The notes under the pieces: model-generated | The model's input: the letters and a program-made list of their open reading frames with translations, nothing else | Told to the model about the DNA's origin: nothing | Database searches by the model: none | NCBI GenBank assembly: GCA_963761435.1 | Contig: CAVXHJ010000010.1 | Span: 62,001 to 126,000, forward strand | Source of the DNA: Roseiarcus sp963761435 | GTDB taxonomy: Bacteria > Pseudomonadota > Alphaproteobacteria > Rhizobiales > Beijerinckiaceae | Length of the DNA stretch: 64,000 nt | Direction: 5' to 3' | Shown here: positions 1-8,940 of the stretch, piece after piece | Position numbering within the stretch: the stretch's first letter is position 1 | Layout of the letters: each line of letters starts with the position of its first letter | Made by a program: the position numbers and the translations under genes

Positions 1-792
1 GGCGAGCGCATCCGTTTCGGCGAGACGAGCGAAAGCATGGCTTGCCTTCTGGCGGCGCTCGACGCCGAGGTGGAGGAAAAGGGCGAGGCTGGCGAGGTCC
101 TGCTCCGCTTTCACTTCGCCGGCGCGGCGCTGGATGAGGCGATCGAGAGGCTCGGCGCGCCGCCTTTGCCGCCATATGTCGCTTCCCGCCGCGCTCTGTC
201 GCCTACCGACCGCGCAGACTATCAGACCATGTTCGCCGCCAAACCTGGAGCAGTCGCGGCGCCGACTGCTGGCCTGCATTTCACTCCGGCGCTGGTTGGG
301 CGGCTGATCGAACGCGGCGTTGCGCTGCATCGCGTGACGCTGCATGTCGGCGCGGGGACTTTCCTCCCGGTCAAGGTCGAGGATACGCGCGACCACAAAA
401 TGCATTCCGAGCACGGATCGATCGAGGCTGCGACCGCCGACGCCATCAACGCGGCGCGCGAGCGCGGAGGCAGGGTCGTCTGTGTCGGCACGACCGCCGC
501 GCGCATCATGGAGAGCGCCGCCGACGAAGCTGGGAGAATTCGACCGTTTGCGGGGCAGACGGATATCTTCATCACGCCCGGATACGAGTTTCGCTCGGTC
601 GATGCGCTGATCACCAACTTTCATTTGCCGAGATCGACGCTATTCATGCTCGTCTCGGCGTTCAGCGGGCTTGAGACCATGCGCGCCGCCTACGCGCACG
701 CGGTTCAAGCCGGCTATCGCTTCTATTCGTACGGCGACGCCTGCCTTTTGCTCCGCGCGGGCGCCGCGAAGGCGCCGGGCGAGCGCCGGTGA
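1..792 (+). CDS. queA: S-adenosylmethionine:tRNA ribosyltransferase-isomerase QueA, 5'-truncated by the window edge
   Basis: QueA transfers and isomerises the ribosyl part of SAM onto 7-aminomethyl-7-deazaguanine in tRNA, giving epoxyqueuosine in the cytoplasm. The frame is open from base 1, before the first internal ATG at 37, so the N-terminal part (about 90-95 residues of a roughly 350-residue family) lies outside the window. Visible family segments include the PTAGLHFT block, the HVGAGTFLPVK stretch and the ITNFHLPRSTLFMLVSAF block near the C terminus. The stop overlaps the GTG start of tgt (GTGA), so the two queuosine genes are probably translated together. Identification is secure. Confidence 0.95.
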   Translation, partial: GERIRFGETSESMACLLAALDAEVEEKGEAGEVLLRFHFAGAALDEAIERLGAPPLPPYVASRRALSPTDRADYQTMFAAKPGAVAAPTAGLHFTPALVGRLIERGVALHRVTLHVGAGTFLPVKVEDTRDHKMHSEHGSIEAATADAINAARERGGRVVCVGTTAARIMESAADEAGRIRPFAGQTDIFITPGYEFRSVDALITNFHLPRSTLFMLVSAFSGLETMRAAYAHAVQAGYRFYSYGDACLLLRAGAAKAPGERR

Positions 793-1919
793 GCGGCGAA
801 TTTTCTTTCGCCGTGACAGCGGCCGACGGGCAGGCGCGCATCGGCGCCGTCTCGACGACGCGCGGAATCATTCGCACGCCCGCCTTCATGCCGGTCGGCA
901 CCGCGGCGACGGTCAAGGCCATGCATCCCGAGGCGGTGCGGGCGCTCGGCTCCGATGTCGTGCTCTGCAATACCTATCATTTGATGCTCGCGCCCGGAGC
1001 CGAGCGGATCGCCGCGCTTGGCGGCCTGCATAAATTCATGAACTGGCCGCATCCGATCCTCACCGATTCGGGCGGCTTCCAGGTGATGAGCCTCGCCAAG
1101 CTGCGCAAGGTGAGCGAGAGCGGCGTGATTTTCCAGTCGCACATCGACGGCTCGCGGCGCGAACTGACGCCGGAGCGATCGATGGAGGTCCAACGGCTTC
1201 TCGGATCGGACATCCAGATGCAACTCGACGAGTGCGTGAGGCTGCCCTGCTCGCATGAAGAGGCGGAGCGCGCGATGCGGCTCTCGCTGCGATGGGCCGA
1301 GCGGTCCAAAGACGCCTTCGGCCGCCAGCCGGGCAGGGCGATCTTCGGGATCGTCCAGGGCGGGACGGAGAAGGGTCTGCGCGTGTTCAGCGCGCAGGGA
1401 CTCGTCGCCACAGGATTCCACGGATATGCAATCGGCGGCCTCGCGGTCGGCGAGCCGCAGGCGGCGATGCTCGAGACGCTCGACGTCGTGATCCCGCGCC
1501 TGCCTTTCGACAAGCCGCGCTATCTGATGGGGGTTGGCACGCCCGACGATCTCCTTCAGTCGTTGCGGCGCGGCGTCGACATGTTCGACTGCGTGCTGCC
1601 GACCAGGGCGGGAAGGCACGGCCTGGTCTTCACCCGCCGCGGGCGGCTCAATCTCCGCAATGCGCGCTTCGCCGATGATGCACGCCCTGTGGATGCGCTC
1701 TCGTCATCGCCGATGGCTCGCGACTATTCGCGCGCTTACTGGCGCCACCTCGTCAAGTCGGGCGAGATCCTGGCGATGATGGCGCTGACCGAAATCAACC
1801 TCGCGTATTATCAGGACCTCATGTCGGGCGCTCGGCAGGCGATAAAAGAAGCGCGGCTTGATGCTTATATCGCCGAGGCGCAACGAAATTGGGCGGAAGG
1901 CGAGGCCGAGAGTCGCTGA
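789..1919 (+). CDS. tgt: queuine/preQ1 tRNA-ribosyltransferase Tgt, zinc ligands apparently lost
   Basis: Tgt exchanges guanine 34 for preQ1 in GUN-anticodon tRNAs. The 376-residue product has the usual bacterial length. The nucleophile region DSGGFQ and the second catalytic Asp region (MFDCVLPTR) are present, as are the LRNARFADD and RDYSRAYW blocks. The C-x-C-x2-C zinc site that normally precedes the YSRAY block reads S-x-S-x2-A here, and the zinc His in the following helix (T-I-H-N-L in E. coli) reads T-E-I-N-L, so all four ligands appear replaced. The GTG start overlaps the queA stop by four bases. A hairpin terminator follows directly. Function is assigned from the family; whether the zinc-less form is typical of the clade cannot be checked here. 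Confidence 0.95.
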   Translation: MSGEFSFAVTAADGQARIGAVSTTRGIIRTPAFMPVGTAATVKAMHPEAVRALGSDVVLCNTYHLMLAPGAERIAALGGLHKFMNWPHPILTDSGGFQVMSLAKLRKVSESGVIFQSHIDGSRRELTPERSMEVQRLLGSDIQMQLDECVRLPCSHEEAERAMRLSLRWAERSKDAFGRQPGRAIFGIVQGGTEKGLRVFSAQGLVATGFHGYAIGGLAVGEPQAAMLETLDVVIPRLPFDKPRYLMGVGTPDDLLQSLRRGVDMFDCVLPTRAGRHGLVFTRRGRLNLRNARFADDARPVDALSSSPMARDYSRAYWRHLVKSGEILAMMALTEINLAYYQDLMSGARQAIKEARLDAYIAEAQRNWAEGEAESR

Positions 1920-1934
1920 CCGTCATCGCGAGAT

Positions 1935-1982
1935 AAAAAAGCGAGGGGCGAGACGCCTATTCTGGCGGCTCGCCCCTTTTTT
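1935..1982 (+). terminator. intrinsic terminator after tgt
   Basis: AGGGGCGAG (1944-1952) pairs with CTCGCCCCT (1969-1977), and an inner CGCC/GGCG pair extends the stem around a TATTCT loop. Six T residues follow the stem and six A residues precede it. The position just after the tgt stop suits the end of the queA-tgt transcript. Confidence 0.85.
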
Positions 1983-2342
1983 GGTCGATGCCTTGCGTTT
2001 CGAAATCCTGATTATTTGTTTTTATTGTCTGTCCGCGCGTTGCGCTGGTTCAGGACTATCTTACGCTTTGTCCTCCCACAGACCCTACGGCGTCCGGCGC
2101 CAAATATTTTGGCAGCGGCCTCCTTTTGGCGCGTCATTGCTAGTCTAAATTTCTGGCCGTGTCACCAGTCTGGGCGGCTCTGCCATGCAAATTTTTTCTG
2201 GCTTGGGGCGATTTGGTCAAATGTGCAGCGGCGGATGCAAAAGTGCCGGGCGAGCGACCGTCATACCATGGTTGCGTCCGCCTTTCATCCCTCGCCGGGA
2301 TGCCGTAAGAACCCCGTCCGATGCTCCGGCAATGGAGGCAAA
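1983..2342 (+). other. leader region upstream of eno, no gene seen
   Basis: About 360 bases between the tgt terminator and the enolase start. Open frames crossing it have no protein-like composition and are only upstream extensions. The stretch is richer in T than its surroundings and presumably holds the eno promoter, but no convincing -35/-10 pair was picked out. A good Shine-Dalgarno, GGAGG at 2334-2338, sits five bases before the eno ATG. Confidence 0.5.
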
Positions 2343-3625
2343 ATGACCGCGATCGTTAACGTCGCCGCCCGCGAAATCCTTGATAGTCGCGGCAATCCGA
2401 CCGTCGAGGTGGATGTCGTCCTGGAAGACGGCTCGATGGGTCGCGCCGCGGTTCCGTCCGGAGCCTCGACGGGAACGCGGGAGGCGGTCGAGCTGCGCGA
2501 CGGAGACAAGGGACGCTTCGGCGGCAAGGGTGTCCTCAAAGCGGTCGAGGCGGTCAATCGGGAGATTTTCGACGCCGTCTCGGGCCTTGAGGCCGAAGAT
2601 CAGCTCAAGGTCGACGAGACGATGATCACACTCGACGGCACCAAGAACAAGTCGAAGCTGGGCGCCAACGCGATCCTCGGCGTCTCGCTCGCCGTCGCCA
2701 AGGCGGCGGCGGAGGCTTCGGGACTGCCGCTCTATCGCTATGTCGGCGGAACGATGTCCAGGGTCCTGCCGACCCCGATGATGAACGTCGTCAATGGCGG
2801 CGTCCATGCCGACAACCCGATCGACTTTCAGGAGTTCATGATCATGCCGGTCGGCGCGCCTTCGTTCGCCGAGGCGGTGCGCTGGGGCGCAGAGACGTTT
2901 CATGCGCTCAAGGCGGCGTTGAAGAAGGCCGGACACAACACCAACGTCGGCGACGAGGGCGGCTTCGCTCCCAAATCTGCCTTCGGCGGAGGCGGCGCTC
3001 GACTTCTGCGTCAAGGCGATCGAGGCGGCCGGCTTCAAGCCGGGCGGCGAGATCGCGCTCGCGCTCGATCCCGCCGCGTCGGAATTCTTCAAGGATGGAG
3101 CTTACGTCTATTCCGGCGAGGGGTTGACGCGCTCAATCGAGGAGCAGGTCGAATATCTCGCCAAGCTCGCCAACGCCTATCCGATCCTGTCGATCGAGGA
3201 CGGCATGGCCGAGCAGGACTGGGCGGGCTGGAAGCTTCTGACCGACAAGCTCGGCTCGCGCCGGCAACTGGTCGGCGACGACATCTTCGTGACCAACACC
3301 GAGATCCTCGAGCGCGGGCATCAAGGAAGGCGTCGCCAATTCGATCCTGATCAAGGTCAACCAGATCGGCTCGCTCAGCGAAACGCTCGCCGCGGTCGAT
3401 ATGGCGCAGCGCGCGGGCTACACCGCCGTGATGTCGCACCGGTCGGGCGAGACCGAGGATTCGACGATCGCCGATCTCGCGGTCGCGACCAATTGCGGAC
3501 AGATCAAGACCGGCTCGCTCTCGCGCTCGGATCGGCTCGCCAAGTACAACCAGTTGATCCGGATCGAGGAGGAGCTCGGCGATCAGGCCCGCTTCGCCGG
3601 ACGCGCGGCGGTCAAGGCGAGCTAG
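2343..3625 (+). CDS. eno: enolase, interrupted by two single-base insertions
   Basis: Enolase interconverts 2-phosphoglycerate and phosphoenolpyruvate. The start is set by GGAGG five bases upstream and by the family N terminus (AREILDSRGNPTVEVDV). Reading shifts by +1 in AAA at 2973-2975, just after GDEGGFAP, and again by +1 in GGG at 3316-3318, just after FVTNTEILERG. Removing one A and one G gives a continuous 426-residue enolase with NVVNGGVHADN, SIEDGMAEQDW, VGDDIFVTN and the SHRSGETED loop in order. No other copy is seen in the window. Because the gene is normally essential and the repair is exact, sequencing error is more likely than a true pseudogene. Confidence 0.9.
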
Positions 3626-3642
3626 CGGCGAGCGGGCGCGCT

Positions 3643-4605
3643 CTACGGTCCCTTGCAAATCGGCGGCGCCCGCGGCGGCGGCGCTGGGTGATCCCTCCCA
3701 TATTGGGCAAGGATCGGCTCGAGGGTTTCCTTGGGCCAAAACTTGGGAGCGCCGATTTCTCTGAGGCAGGAGGCGTTCCAATATGATCCTCCGCGCCCGG
3801 ATTGCGCAACGGCGGCGATGTCGCGCGACTCAGGATAAATGTAGACTGTCGTCGGATTGTCCCTCAGCATCGGGATGATTTGCCGGGCGTCGGATGGCGA
3901 CCAGCTCGTGCACCCGTCGCTGCGGCCGCCAGCGTAGTCGACCAGTTTTCCGACCGGAACGTAACCGTCATGGTCCGCGTACGGGCTCGCCGGAACTCTT
4001 CGAAGACAGACCCCCGCCAACACCTCGGCTGCATGGCCGCCGATTGCGCGCTGCCTGGCGTTTGCCGTCTCGCCTTCCCCGTCGAACTGCACGAACGAGC
4101 GGAGCAGAACGGCGTCTTCCCCGCCCGAGACGCGATAGTAGCCTTTGAAGGACGCTTTCGTTTCGCCCGTGACATAGGCTCCGCCCGCCGTCAGCTCGGA
4201 ATCCATTGCGTTGCCGAAGTTCTTCGCGCACCGTCTTCCGTTTGCGAAATCGACGACCCCCTTCAAATCGCGGCCGCCGCCGTGACCCGCCGAGATGGCG
4301 CGAAACGACCGGTCGGCTTCGCAAATGATGTAAAACCGGCGCCCCGGCTGCCCGCCGCCCAAATCGCTGGGCCGGGTGGCGTCCATGGCGAAGTAACAGG
4401 GATTTCTCACCCCCTTCTGCTGGTAAAGCGCGCGAGCCCGCTGCAAGACAATCGGCGCGATCTGACCTTCCCCTTCGCCCACATGCGCCTCGAGCCAGGC
4501 GGGAACGTCCGGGGGCTGCCCAGCGGCGAGGGGCGGGCCCGAACCCGGCAAGGCGATCATGACGCCGAGGCTGATGGTTCCGAGAAACTGCGAATGCAAC
4601 CGCAA
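3643..4605 (-). CDS. secreted murein L,D-transpeptidase-like protein (YkuD_2 type)
   Basis: A 320-residue protein with an N-terminal signal-like segment (hydrophobic to about residue 28), so probably periplasmic. The AISAGHGGG stretch near residues 103-111 and the GGRSDGCTSW stretch, with Cys at about residue 232, match the His and Cys blocks of L,D-transpeptidase catalytic domains of the YkuD_2 kind, which cross-link or trim peptidoglycan peptides. It converges on eno with a 17-base gap and interrupts the usual alphaproteobacterial eno-ftsB neighbourhood. The family call is from motif pattern; the substrate is not known. Confidence 0.75.
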   Translation of the reverse strand: MRLHSQFLGTISLGVMIALPGSGPPLAAGQPPDVPAWLEAHVGEGEGQIAPIVLQRARALYQQKGVRNPCYFAMDATRPSDLGGGQPGRRFYIICEADRSFRAISAGHGGGRDLKGVVDFANGRRCAKNFGNAMDSELTAGGAYVTGETKASFKGYYRVSGGEDAVLLRSFVQFDGEGETANARQRAIGGHAAEVLAGVCLRRVPASPYADHDGYVPVGKLVDYAGGRSDGCTSWSPSDARQIIPMLRDNPTTVYIYPESRDIAAVAQSGRGGSYWNASCLREIGAPKFWPKETLEPILAQYGRDHPAPPPRAPPICKGP

Positions 4606-4752
4606 TGGATCATCTCTCTTGTCGACGCGCTCCGCGCTTGACCCGGTCTTGCGCCAGGCCGCGCCGGCCTGACGATTGCTCCGACACGTAAGATAGGCAA
4701 GCCGCGCGGTTCATTAACTTGGCGCTAACGCCGCCCACGCAAAACTCAACTC

Positions 4753-5076
4753 ATGGTCGTAAGGACGCGCCTGCGCTCGATCGTGCTCCCGATCGTCTTC
4801 TACCTCGTGCTCGGGGTCACCAGCGGCTACCTCGTATGGGGCGCGTCGAACGGCGAGCACGGGCTCGAGGCCAGGGTCAAGTTCGACGCCGAGTCTGCCG
4901 AGCTCGCGGCGAAACTCGCCGCCCTTAAAGCTGAACGAGCGCGCTGGGAATTGCGCGTAGCGAGCCTCAGTCCTGAAAGCGTCGACAGGGATCTGCTCGA
5001 CGAAGAGGCCCACGCGCTCCTGGATCGCGTCGCCAAGGATGAGGTGGTGATCTTCACGGGCCAGCCGAAGCGCTGA
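4753..5076 (+). CDS. FtsB/DivIC-like septum formation initiator
   Basis: A 107-residue single-pass membrane protein. One hydrophobic helix at about residues 10-30 is followed by a heptad-like stretch rich in E, A, L and R at about 35-70, then LSPESVDRDLLDEEA, typical of the septum formation initiator family. Such proteins sit in the divisome with FtsL and FtsQ. In many alphaproteobacteria this gene lies just after eno, which supports the call. The start ATG lacks a strong Shine-Dalgarno. A hairpin terminator lies about 40 bases after the stop. Confidence 0.85.
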   Translation: MVVRTRLRSIVLPIVFYLVLGVTSGYLVWGASNGEHGLEARVKFDAESAELAAKLAALKAERARWELRVASLSPESVDRDLLDEEAHALLDRVAKDEVVIFTGQPKR

Positions 5077-5115
5077 GAGCGCGAGGGCGATCGACGTCAA
5101 GCAAGACCAGCCGCA

Positions 5116-5144
5116 GCGGGCCGCCTTCGGGCGGCCCTTTCTTT
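5116..5144 (+). terminator. intrinsic terminator after the ftsB-like gene
   Basis: GGGCCGCC (5118-5125) pairs with GGCGGCCC (5130-5137) around a TTCG tetraloop, followed by TTTCTTT. The structure is a clear rho-independent signal. Confidence 0.9.
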
Positions 5145-5220
5145 GACGCTTGCCTCTTTGCTCGCCTTGCACGCCGCGTGTTAAAGCCCCTCCAGCCGAT
5201 GACTTGAAAGGCCGCCGCCA

Positions 5221-6537
5221 ATGAACGCTCCCACGCACGCCACTCTCGCCGAGCCAGCGACCCGCTCCAACTCGTTCTTTTCCGCCTCCCTCGCCGACGC
5301 CGATCCGGAGATCGCGCGGGCGATCGGGCTTGAGCTCGGTCGCCAGCGCGACGGCATCGAGCTCATCGCATCGGAAAACATCGTCTCTCGCGCGGTGCTC
5401 GAGGCGCAGGGCTCGGTTCTGACCAACAAATACGCCGAGGGCTATCCGGGCAGGCGCTATTACGGCGGGTGCCAGTTCATCGACGTTGTCGAGAATCTGG
5501 CGATCGAGCGGGCTTGCCGGTTGTTCGACTGCAAGTTCGCCAATGTGCAGCCCAATTCGGGGAGCCAGGCCAACCAGGGCGCGTTCATGGCGCTCATGCA
5601 GCCGGGCGATGTGTTCATGGGCCTCGATCTCGCCGCGGGCGGCCACCTAACTCACGGCTCGCCAGTCAACATGTCCGGGCGCTGGTTCAAGGCAGTCGCT
5701 TACGGGGTCGATCGGACGACCCATCGGATCGACATGGATCAGGTCGAGGCGCTGGCGCGTGAGCACAAGCCGAAGCTCATCATGGCCGGCGGCTCGGCCT
5801 ATGCGCGGCATTGGGACTTCGCCCGCTTCCGCTCGATATGCGACGCGGTTGGCGCCTTTTTCGTCGTCGACATCGCCCATTTCGCCGGACTGGTCGCCGG
5901 CGGCGCACATCCGTCGCCGTTTCCCCACGCCCATATTGTGACGACCACGACGCACAAGACCTTGCGCGGCCCGCGCGGGGGCATGATCCTCACCAACGAT
6001 CCGGAACTGGCGAAGAAGATCAACTCGGCCATTTTCCCCGGGCTGCAGGGAGGGCCGCTCGAGCATGTCATCGCCGCCAAGGCGGTCTCGTTTCACGAGG
6101 CGCTGACGCCCGAGTTCACGGCTTACGCGCATGCCGTCGTCGCCAACGCCAAGGCGATGGCCGAGCCGATTCTCGCGGGCGGTTACAAGCTCGTGACCGG
6201 GGGCACCGACAACCACCTGATGCTGGTGGATCTGACGCCGAAGGGCCTGACCGGCAAGGCGGCGGAGGCGGCGCTCGACCGCGCCGACATCACCTGCAAC
6301 AAGAACGGAATTCCCTTCGATCCGCAAAAGCCCATGGTGACGTCGGGCATCCGTCTCGGATCCCCCGCCGCCACCTCTCGCGGATTCGGGACGGCGGAGT
6401 TCGCCAAGGTCGGGCGGCTTGTGGTCGAGATTCTCGACGGCTTGGCGGCGAACGGCGAATTGGGGAACAATGGCGCCGTCGAGGCGAAAGTGAAGTCGGA
6501 CGTCGCCGAGCTCACCCGGCGGTTTCCGATCTACTAG
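5221..6537 (+). CDS. glyA: serine hydroxymethyltransferase
   Basis: A PLP enzyme that converts serine and tetrahydrofolate to glycine and 5,10-methylene-tetrahydrofolate. The 438-residue product has the family length. ELIASENIVSRAV and NKYAEGYPGRRYYGG lie near the N terminus, and the PLP lysine is in VTTTTHKTLRGPRGG at about residue 245. A weak GAAAGG lies about ten bases upstream of the ATG. It heads a compact run glyA-nrdR-ribD, conserved in many Rhizobiales. No anomaly seen. Confidence 0.97.
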   Translation: MNAPTHATLAEPATRSNSFFSASLADADPEIARAIGLELGRQRDGIELIASENIVSRAVLEAQGSVLTNKYAEGYPGRRYYGGCQFIDVVENLAIERACRLFDCKFANVQPNSGSQANQGAFMALMQPGDVFMGLDLAAGGHLTHGSPVNMSGRWFKAVAYGVDRTTHRIDMDQVEALAREHKPKLIMAGGSAYARHWDFARFRSICDAVGAFFVVDIAHFAGLVAGGAHPSPFPHAHIVTTTTHKTLRGPRGGMILTNDPELAKKINSAIFPGLQGGPLEHVIAAKAVSFHEALTPEFTAYAHAVVANAKAMAEPILAGGYKLVTGGTDNHLMLVDLTPKGLTGKAAEAALDRADITCNKNGIPFDPQKPMVTSGIRLGSPAATSRGFGTAEFAKVGRLVVEILDGLAANGELGNNGAVEAKVKSDVAELTRRFPIY

Positions 6538-6572
6538 CGCGCCGGGACGATCTTAATGAAGGGCGGCCTTGC

Positions 6573-7082
6573 ATGCGATGCCCCTATTGCGGCGGGCTCG
6601 ATACGCAGGTGAAAGACTCGCGGCCGACGGACGACGCCTCGTCGATCCGCCGGCGGCGCATCTGTCCCGACTGCGGCGGCCGCTTCACCACCTTTGAGCG
6701 GGTGCAGCTGCGCGAATTGCAGGTCGTCAAGAAGAACGGCAGGCGCGCGCCGTTCGACCGCGACAAGCTCGTGCGCTCGGTGCAGGTCGCGCTGCGCAAG
6801 CGGTCGGTCGAGCCCGAGCGGGTCGAGCGGATGATCAACGGCGTCGTGCGCCAGCTCGAGAGCCAGACCGACGGCGACATCCCGACCGAGCGGATCGGCG
6901 AACTCGTCATGGAGGGCCTCAAAGCGCTGGATGACGTCGCCTACGTCCGCTTCGCCTCGGTCTACCGTAATTTCCGCGAGGCCCGCGACTTCAACGCCAT
7001 CGTCGGCGAGCTCGAGGCCGAGCCCGACGCGGCCCCTGCGCGCGAGGCGCCGCGTCAACGCCGGGACGCGCCGGCTTCATGA
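6573..7082 (+). CDS. nrdR: transcriptional repressor NrdR
   Basis: A 169-residue nucleotide-sensing repressor of ribonucleotide reductase genes. It opens with MRCPYC and carries CPDC at about residues 31-34, together forming the zinc ribbon, followed by the RRRRICP and GRFTTFER segments and an ATP-cone domain at about 49-139. It starts 35 bases after the glyA stop, and its stop overlaps the ribD ATG (ATGA), implying translational coupling. The tail beyond residue 150 is low complexity and family-variable. Confidence 0.96.
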   Translation: MRCPYCGGLDTQVKDSRPTDDASSIRRRRICPDCGGRFTTFERVQLRELQVVKKNGRRAPFDRDKLVRSVQVALRKRSVEPERVERMINGVVRQLESQTDGDIPTERIGELVMEGLKALDDVAYVRFASVYRNFREARDFNAIVGELEAEPDAAPAREAPRQRRDAPAS

Positions 7083-8203
7083 GCGAAAGCGCAGCCGCGG
7101 GCTCCGACGAGGACCTGCGCTGGATGGCGGCGGCGCTCAATCTCGGCTCCCGGTCGCTCGGCCTTGCCGCCCCCAACCCCTCGGTCGGCGCGATCCTCAT
7201 CAAGGATGGCGCGGTCGTCGGCCGCGGGGCGACCGCTCCGGGTGGGAGGCCGCACGCCGAGCGGATCGCCATTGAGCAGGCGGGCGAGGCGGCGCGCGGC
7301 GCGACGCTTTACGTGACGCTCGAGCCGTGTTCGCATTTCGGCAAGTCGCCGCCCTGCGTCGACGCCATCATCGAGGCTGGCGTCGCCCGCGTCGTGTCGA
7401 CGATGGAGGACCCGAATCCGCTTGTTGGCGGACAGGGGCATACCCGGCTCCGCGCGGCGGGGATCGCCGTCTCCGTTGGCGCGGGGGCGGCTCAGGCGCG
7501 GCGCGACCATCTCGGCCACATCCTGAAGGTGACAGAGGGACGGCCGTGCGTGACGCTCAAGCTCGCGGAAACGGCGGACGGGTTCGCTTCCGGCAGCGCG
7601 CATGACGCGCGGCTGCGCATCACGGGACAGATCGCCGATCTCCGGGTCCAGGTCATGCGGGGGAGTCATGAGGCGATCATGGTCGGGATCGGCACGGCGC
7701 TCGCCGACGACCCGGCGCTGACCGTGCGACTGCCTGGAGTCCACCTCAAGCCGCTCAGGGTTGTGCTCGACACGCACCTGCGTCTGCCGGAACGTTCGCG
7801 GCTCGCGGCGAGCGCGCGGGATGTTCCGACGCTGGTCTTCGCCGGGCCGCACGCGCCCGATGAGGCGGCAGGGCGGCTCGCCGAGCTTGGCGTCGCGATC
7901 GAGCGCATCGGGGTCGACACGGACGGCCGGGTCGATCTCGGCCAGGCCTTGCGGGCGCTAGGGGGGCGAGGAATCACCCGGGTGTTCAGCGAAGGCGGCC
8001 CGCGCGTCGCGGGCCAGCTTATCGCTCTCAGGCTTGCGGACGAGGTCGCCCTGATCACGGCGGAAAAGCCGCTCGGCCGGCCAGGCGGCCGCGCGCTGAG
8101 CGAAGGGGCGCGCACGACGCTGTTGGACGCATCGCGCTATCGGCCGGTGGAAATCCTGGCTTACGGGCCTGACACGCTGCGGGTCTGGGAGCGGATCGGA
8201 TGA
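7079..8203 (+). CDS. ribD: bifunctional riboflavin biosynthesis protein RibD (deaminase/reductase)
   Basis: RibD deaminates the GTP-derived pyrimidine and then reduces its ribosyl side chain, two steps of riboflavin synthesis. The N-terminal deaminase has the zinc motif HAE (residues about 60-62) with PCSHFGKSPPC at about 83-93. The C-terminal RibD_C reductase domain starts near residue 155 with CVTLKLAETADGF. The product is 374 residues, the usual length. The ATGA overlap with nrdR suggests one transcript. The partner ribE lies 740 bases downstream, beyond an oppositely oriented unknown ORF. Confidence 0.95.
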   Translation: MSESAAAGSDEDLRWMAAALNLGSRSLGLAAPNPSVGAILIKDGAVVGRGATAPGGRPHAERIAIEQAGEAARGATLYVTLEPCSHFGKSPPCVDAIIEAGVARVVSTMEDPNPLVGGQGHTRLRAAGIAVSVGAGAAQARRDHLGHILKVTEGRPCVTLKLAETADGFASGSAHDARLRITGQIADLRVQVMRGSHEAIMVGIGTALADDPALTVRLPGVHLKPLRVVLDTHLRLPERSRLAASARDVPTLVFAGPHAPDEAAGRLAELGVAIERIGVDTDGRVDLGQALRALGGRGITRVFSEGGPRVAGQLIALRLADEVALITAEKPLGRPGGRALSEGARTTLLDASRYRPVEILAYGPDTLRVWERIG

Positions 8204-8226
8204 TCGCGCGCGCTTGGGGGCGGCGA

Positions 8227-8808
8227 TTAGGTCTCCCTCCAGGCGCGCTCATGGAGCAGGTAAGCTTGCACCGACAAGAGTTCGCACTGCGTGCGTCGAA
8301 AGTATAGACGCCCGTCTTTGTCGAGCACCGGCAACAGGTCCTCGTTCGAACTTAACCCTGCGGCGATCTGTCGTACAATTTCGATTTTCATCGACATCAC
8401 GACAGTATCAATTCTCTTTGTCACGTATAGTTCGACCAGGTGTCGCAACATTTTGTTTTGCACGTAGATTTGCAGCCGGGGCCGGCGTACGTCGACCTCG
8501 TTCCAGATCATCTTGGCCGAGCGGTGTCGATCTGAAGGGTCGAAATCCTCGTCCGTCTGAGTGAACGCCGCGACGTCGACCGCGAAACGGTCGAAAATCC
8601 TCGCCCGATCGCCGACAGAGAGCGCGTTCGCAACCGCGCCGACGCCGTGCAAGGAGGAATATTGAAAGGAAGCCGGCGGCCCGCGCGAGACGCCCCCTAT
8701 TTGCTGACGAACGATGTCATTGAACGTTACGTCAATGTCCAGCCAGTACAATTTTGAGCGCGGATCAATCCGTTCGCGGAAGGAGGTGTGACCAGCGCCA
8801 GTTGCCAT
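8227..8808 (-). CDS. hypothetical protein, unrecognised
   Basis: A 193-residue reading frame on the opposite strand between ribD and ribE. No known domain was recognised. The sequence is mixed alpha/beta in character, with no signal peptide or membrane helix, and has a basic middle (NEVDVRRPRLQIYVQNK). Base composition looks less GC-rich than the flanking riboflavin genes, and common rare-for-host triplets such as ATA and TTA-like codons appear. No strong ribosome site precedes the ATG. It splits a gene order that is normally tight, so it is probably an insertion. It could be a genuine accessory gene or a decayed fragment. Confidence 0.5.
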   Translation of the reverse strand: MATGAGHTSFRERIDPRSKLYWLDIDVTFNDIVRQQIGGVSRGPPASFQYSSLHGVGAVANALSVGDRARIFDRFAVDVAAFTQTDEDFDPSDRHRSAKMIWNEVDVRRPRLQIYVQNKMLRHLVELYVTKRIDTVVMSMKIEIVRQIAAGLSSNEDLLPVLDKDGRLYFRRTQCELLSVQAYLLHERAWRET

Positions 8809-8940
8809 GATTCGAATGTAGATTTTAGTGAGCCAGACATGAAGCTATCATGTAATCCGTCCGACAGGAATGACGCGCGGCGCGCCGGAGGCCAAAGTGC
8901 GTGGAAAGCTCGTCCAAGAGCGGGCTATTGAGGGTTTCCA

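Noticed and set aside
2016..2342. N-terminal extension of enolase in the same frame
   Set aside because: The family start and GGAGG ribosome site are at 2343; the upstream residues have no similarity to enolase.
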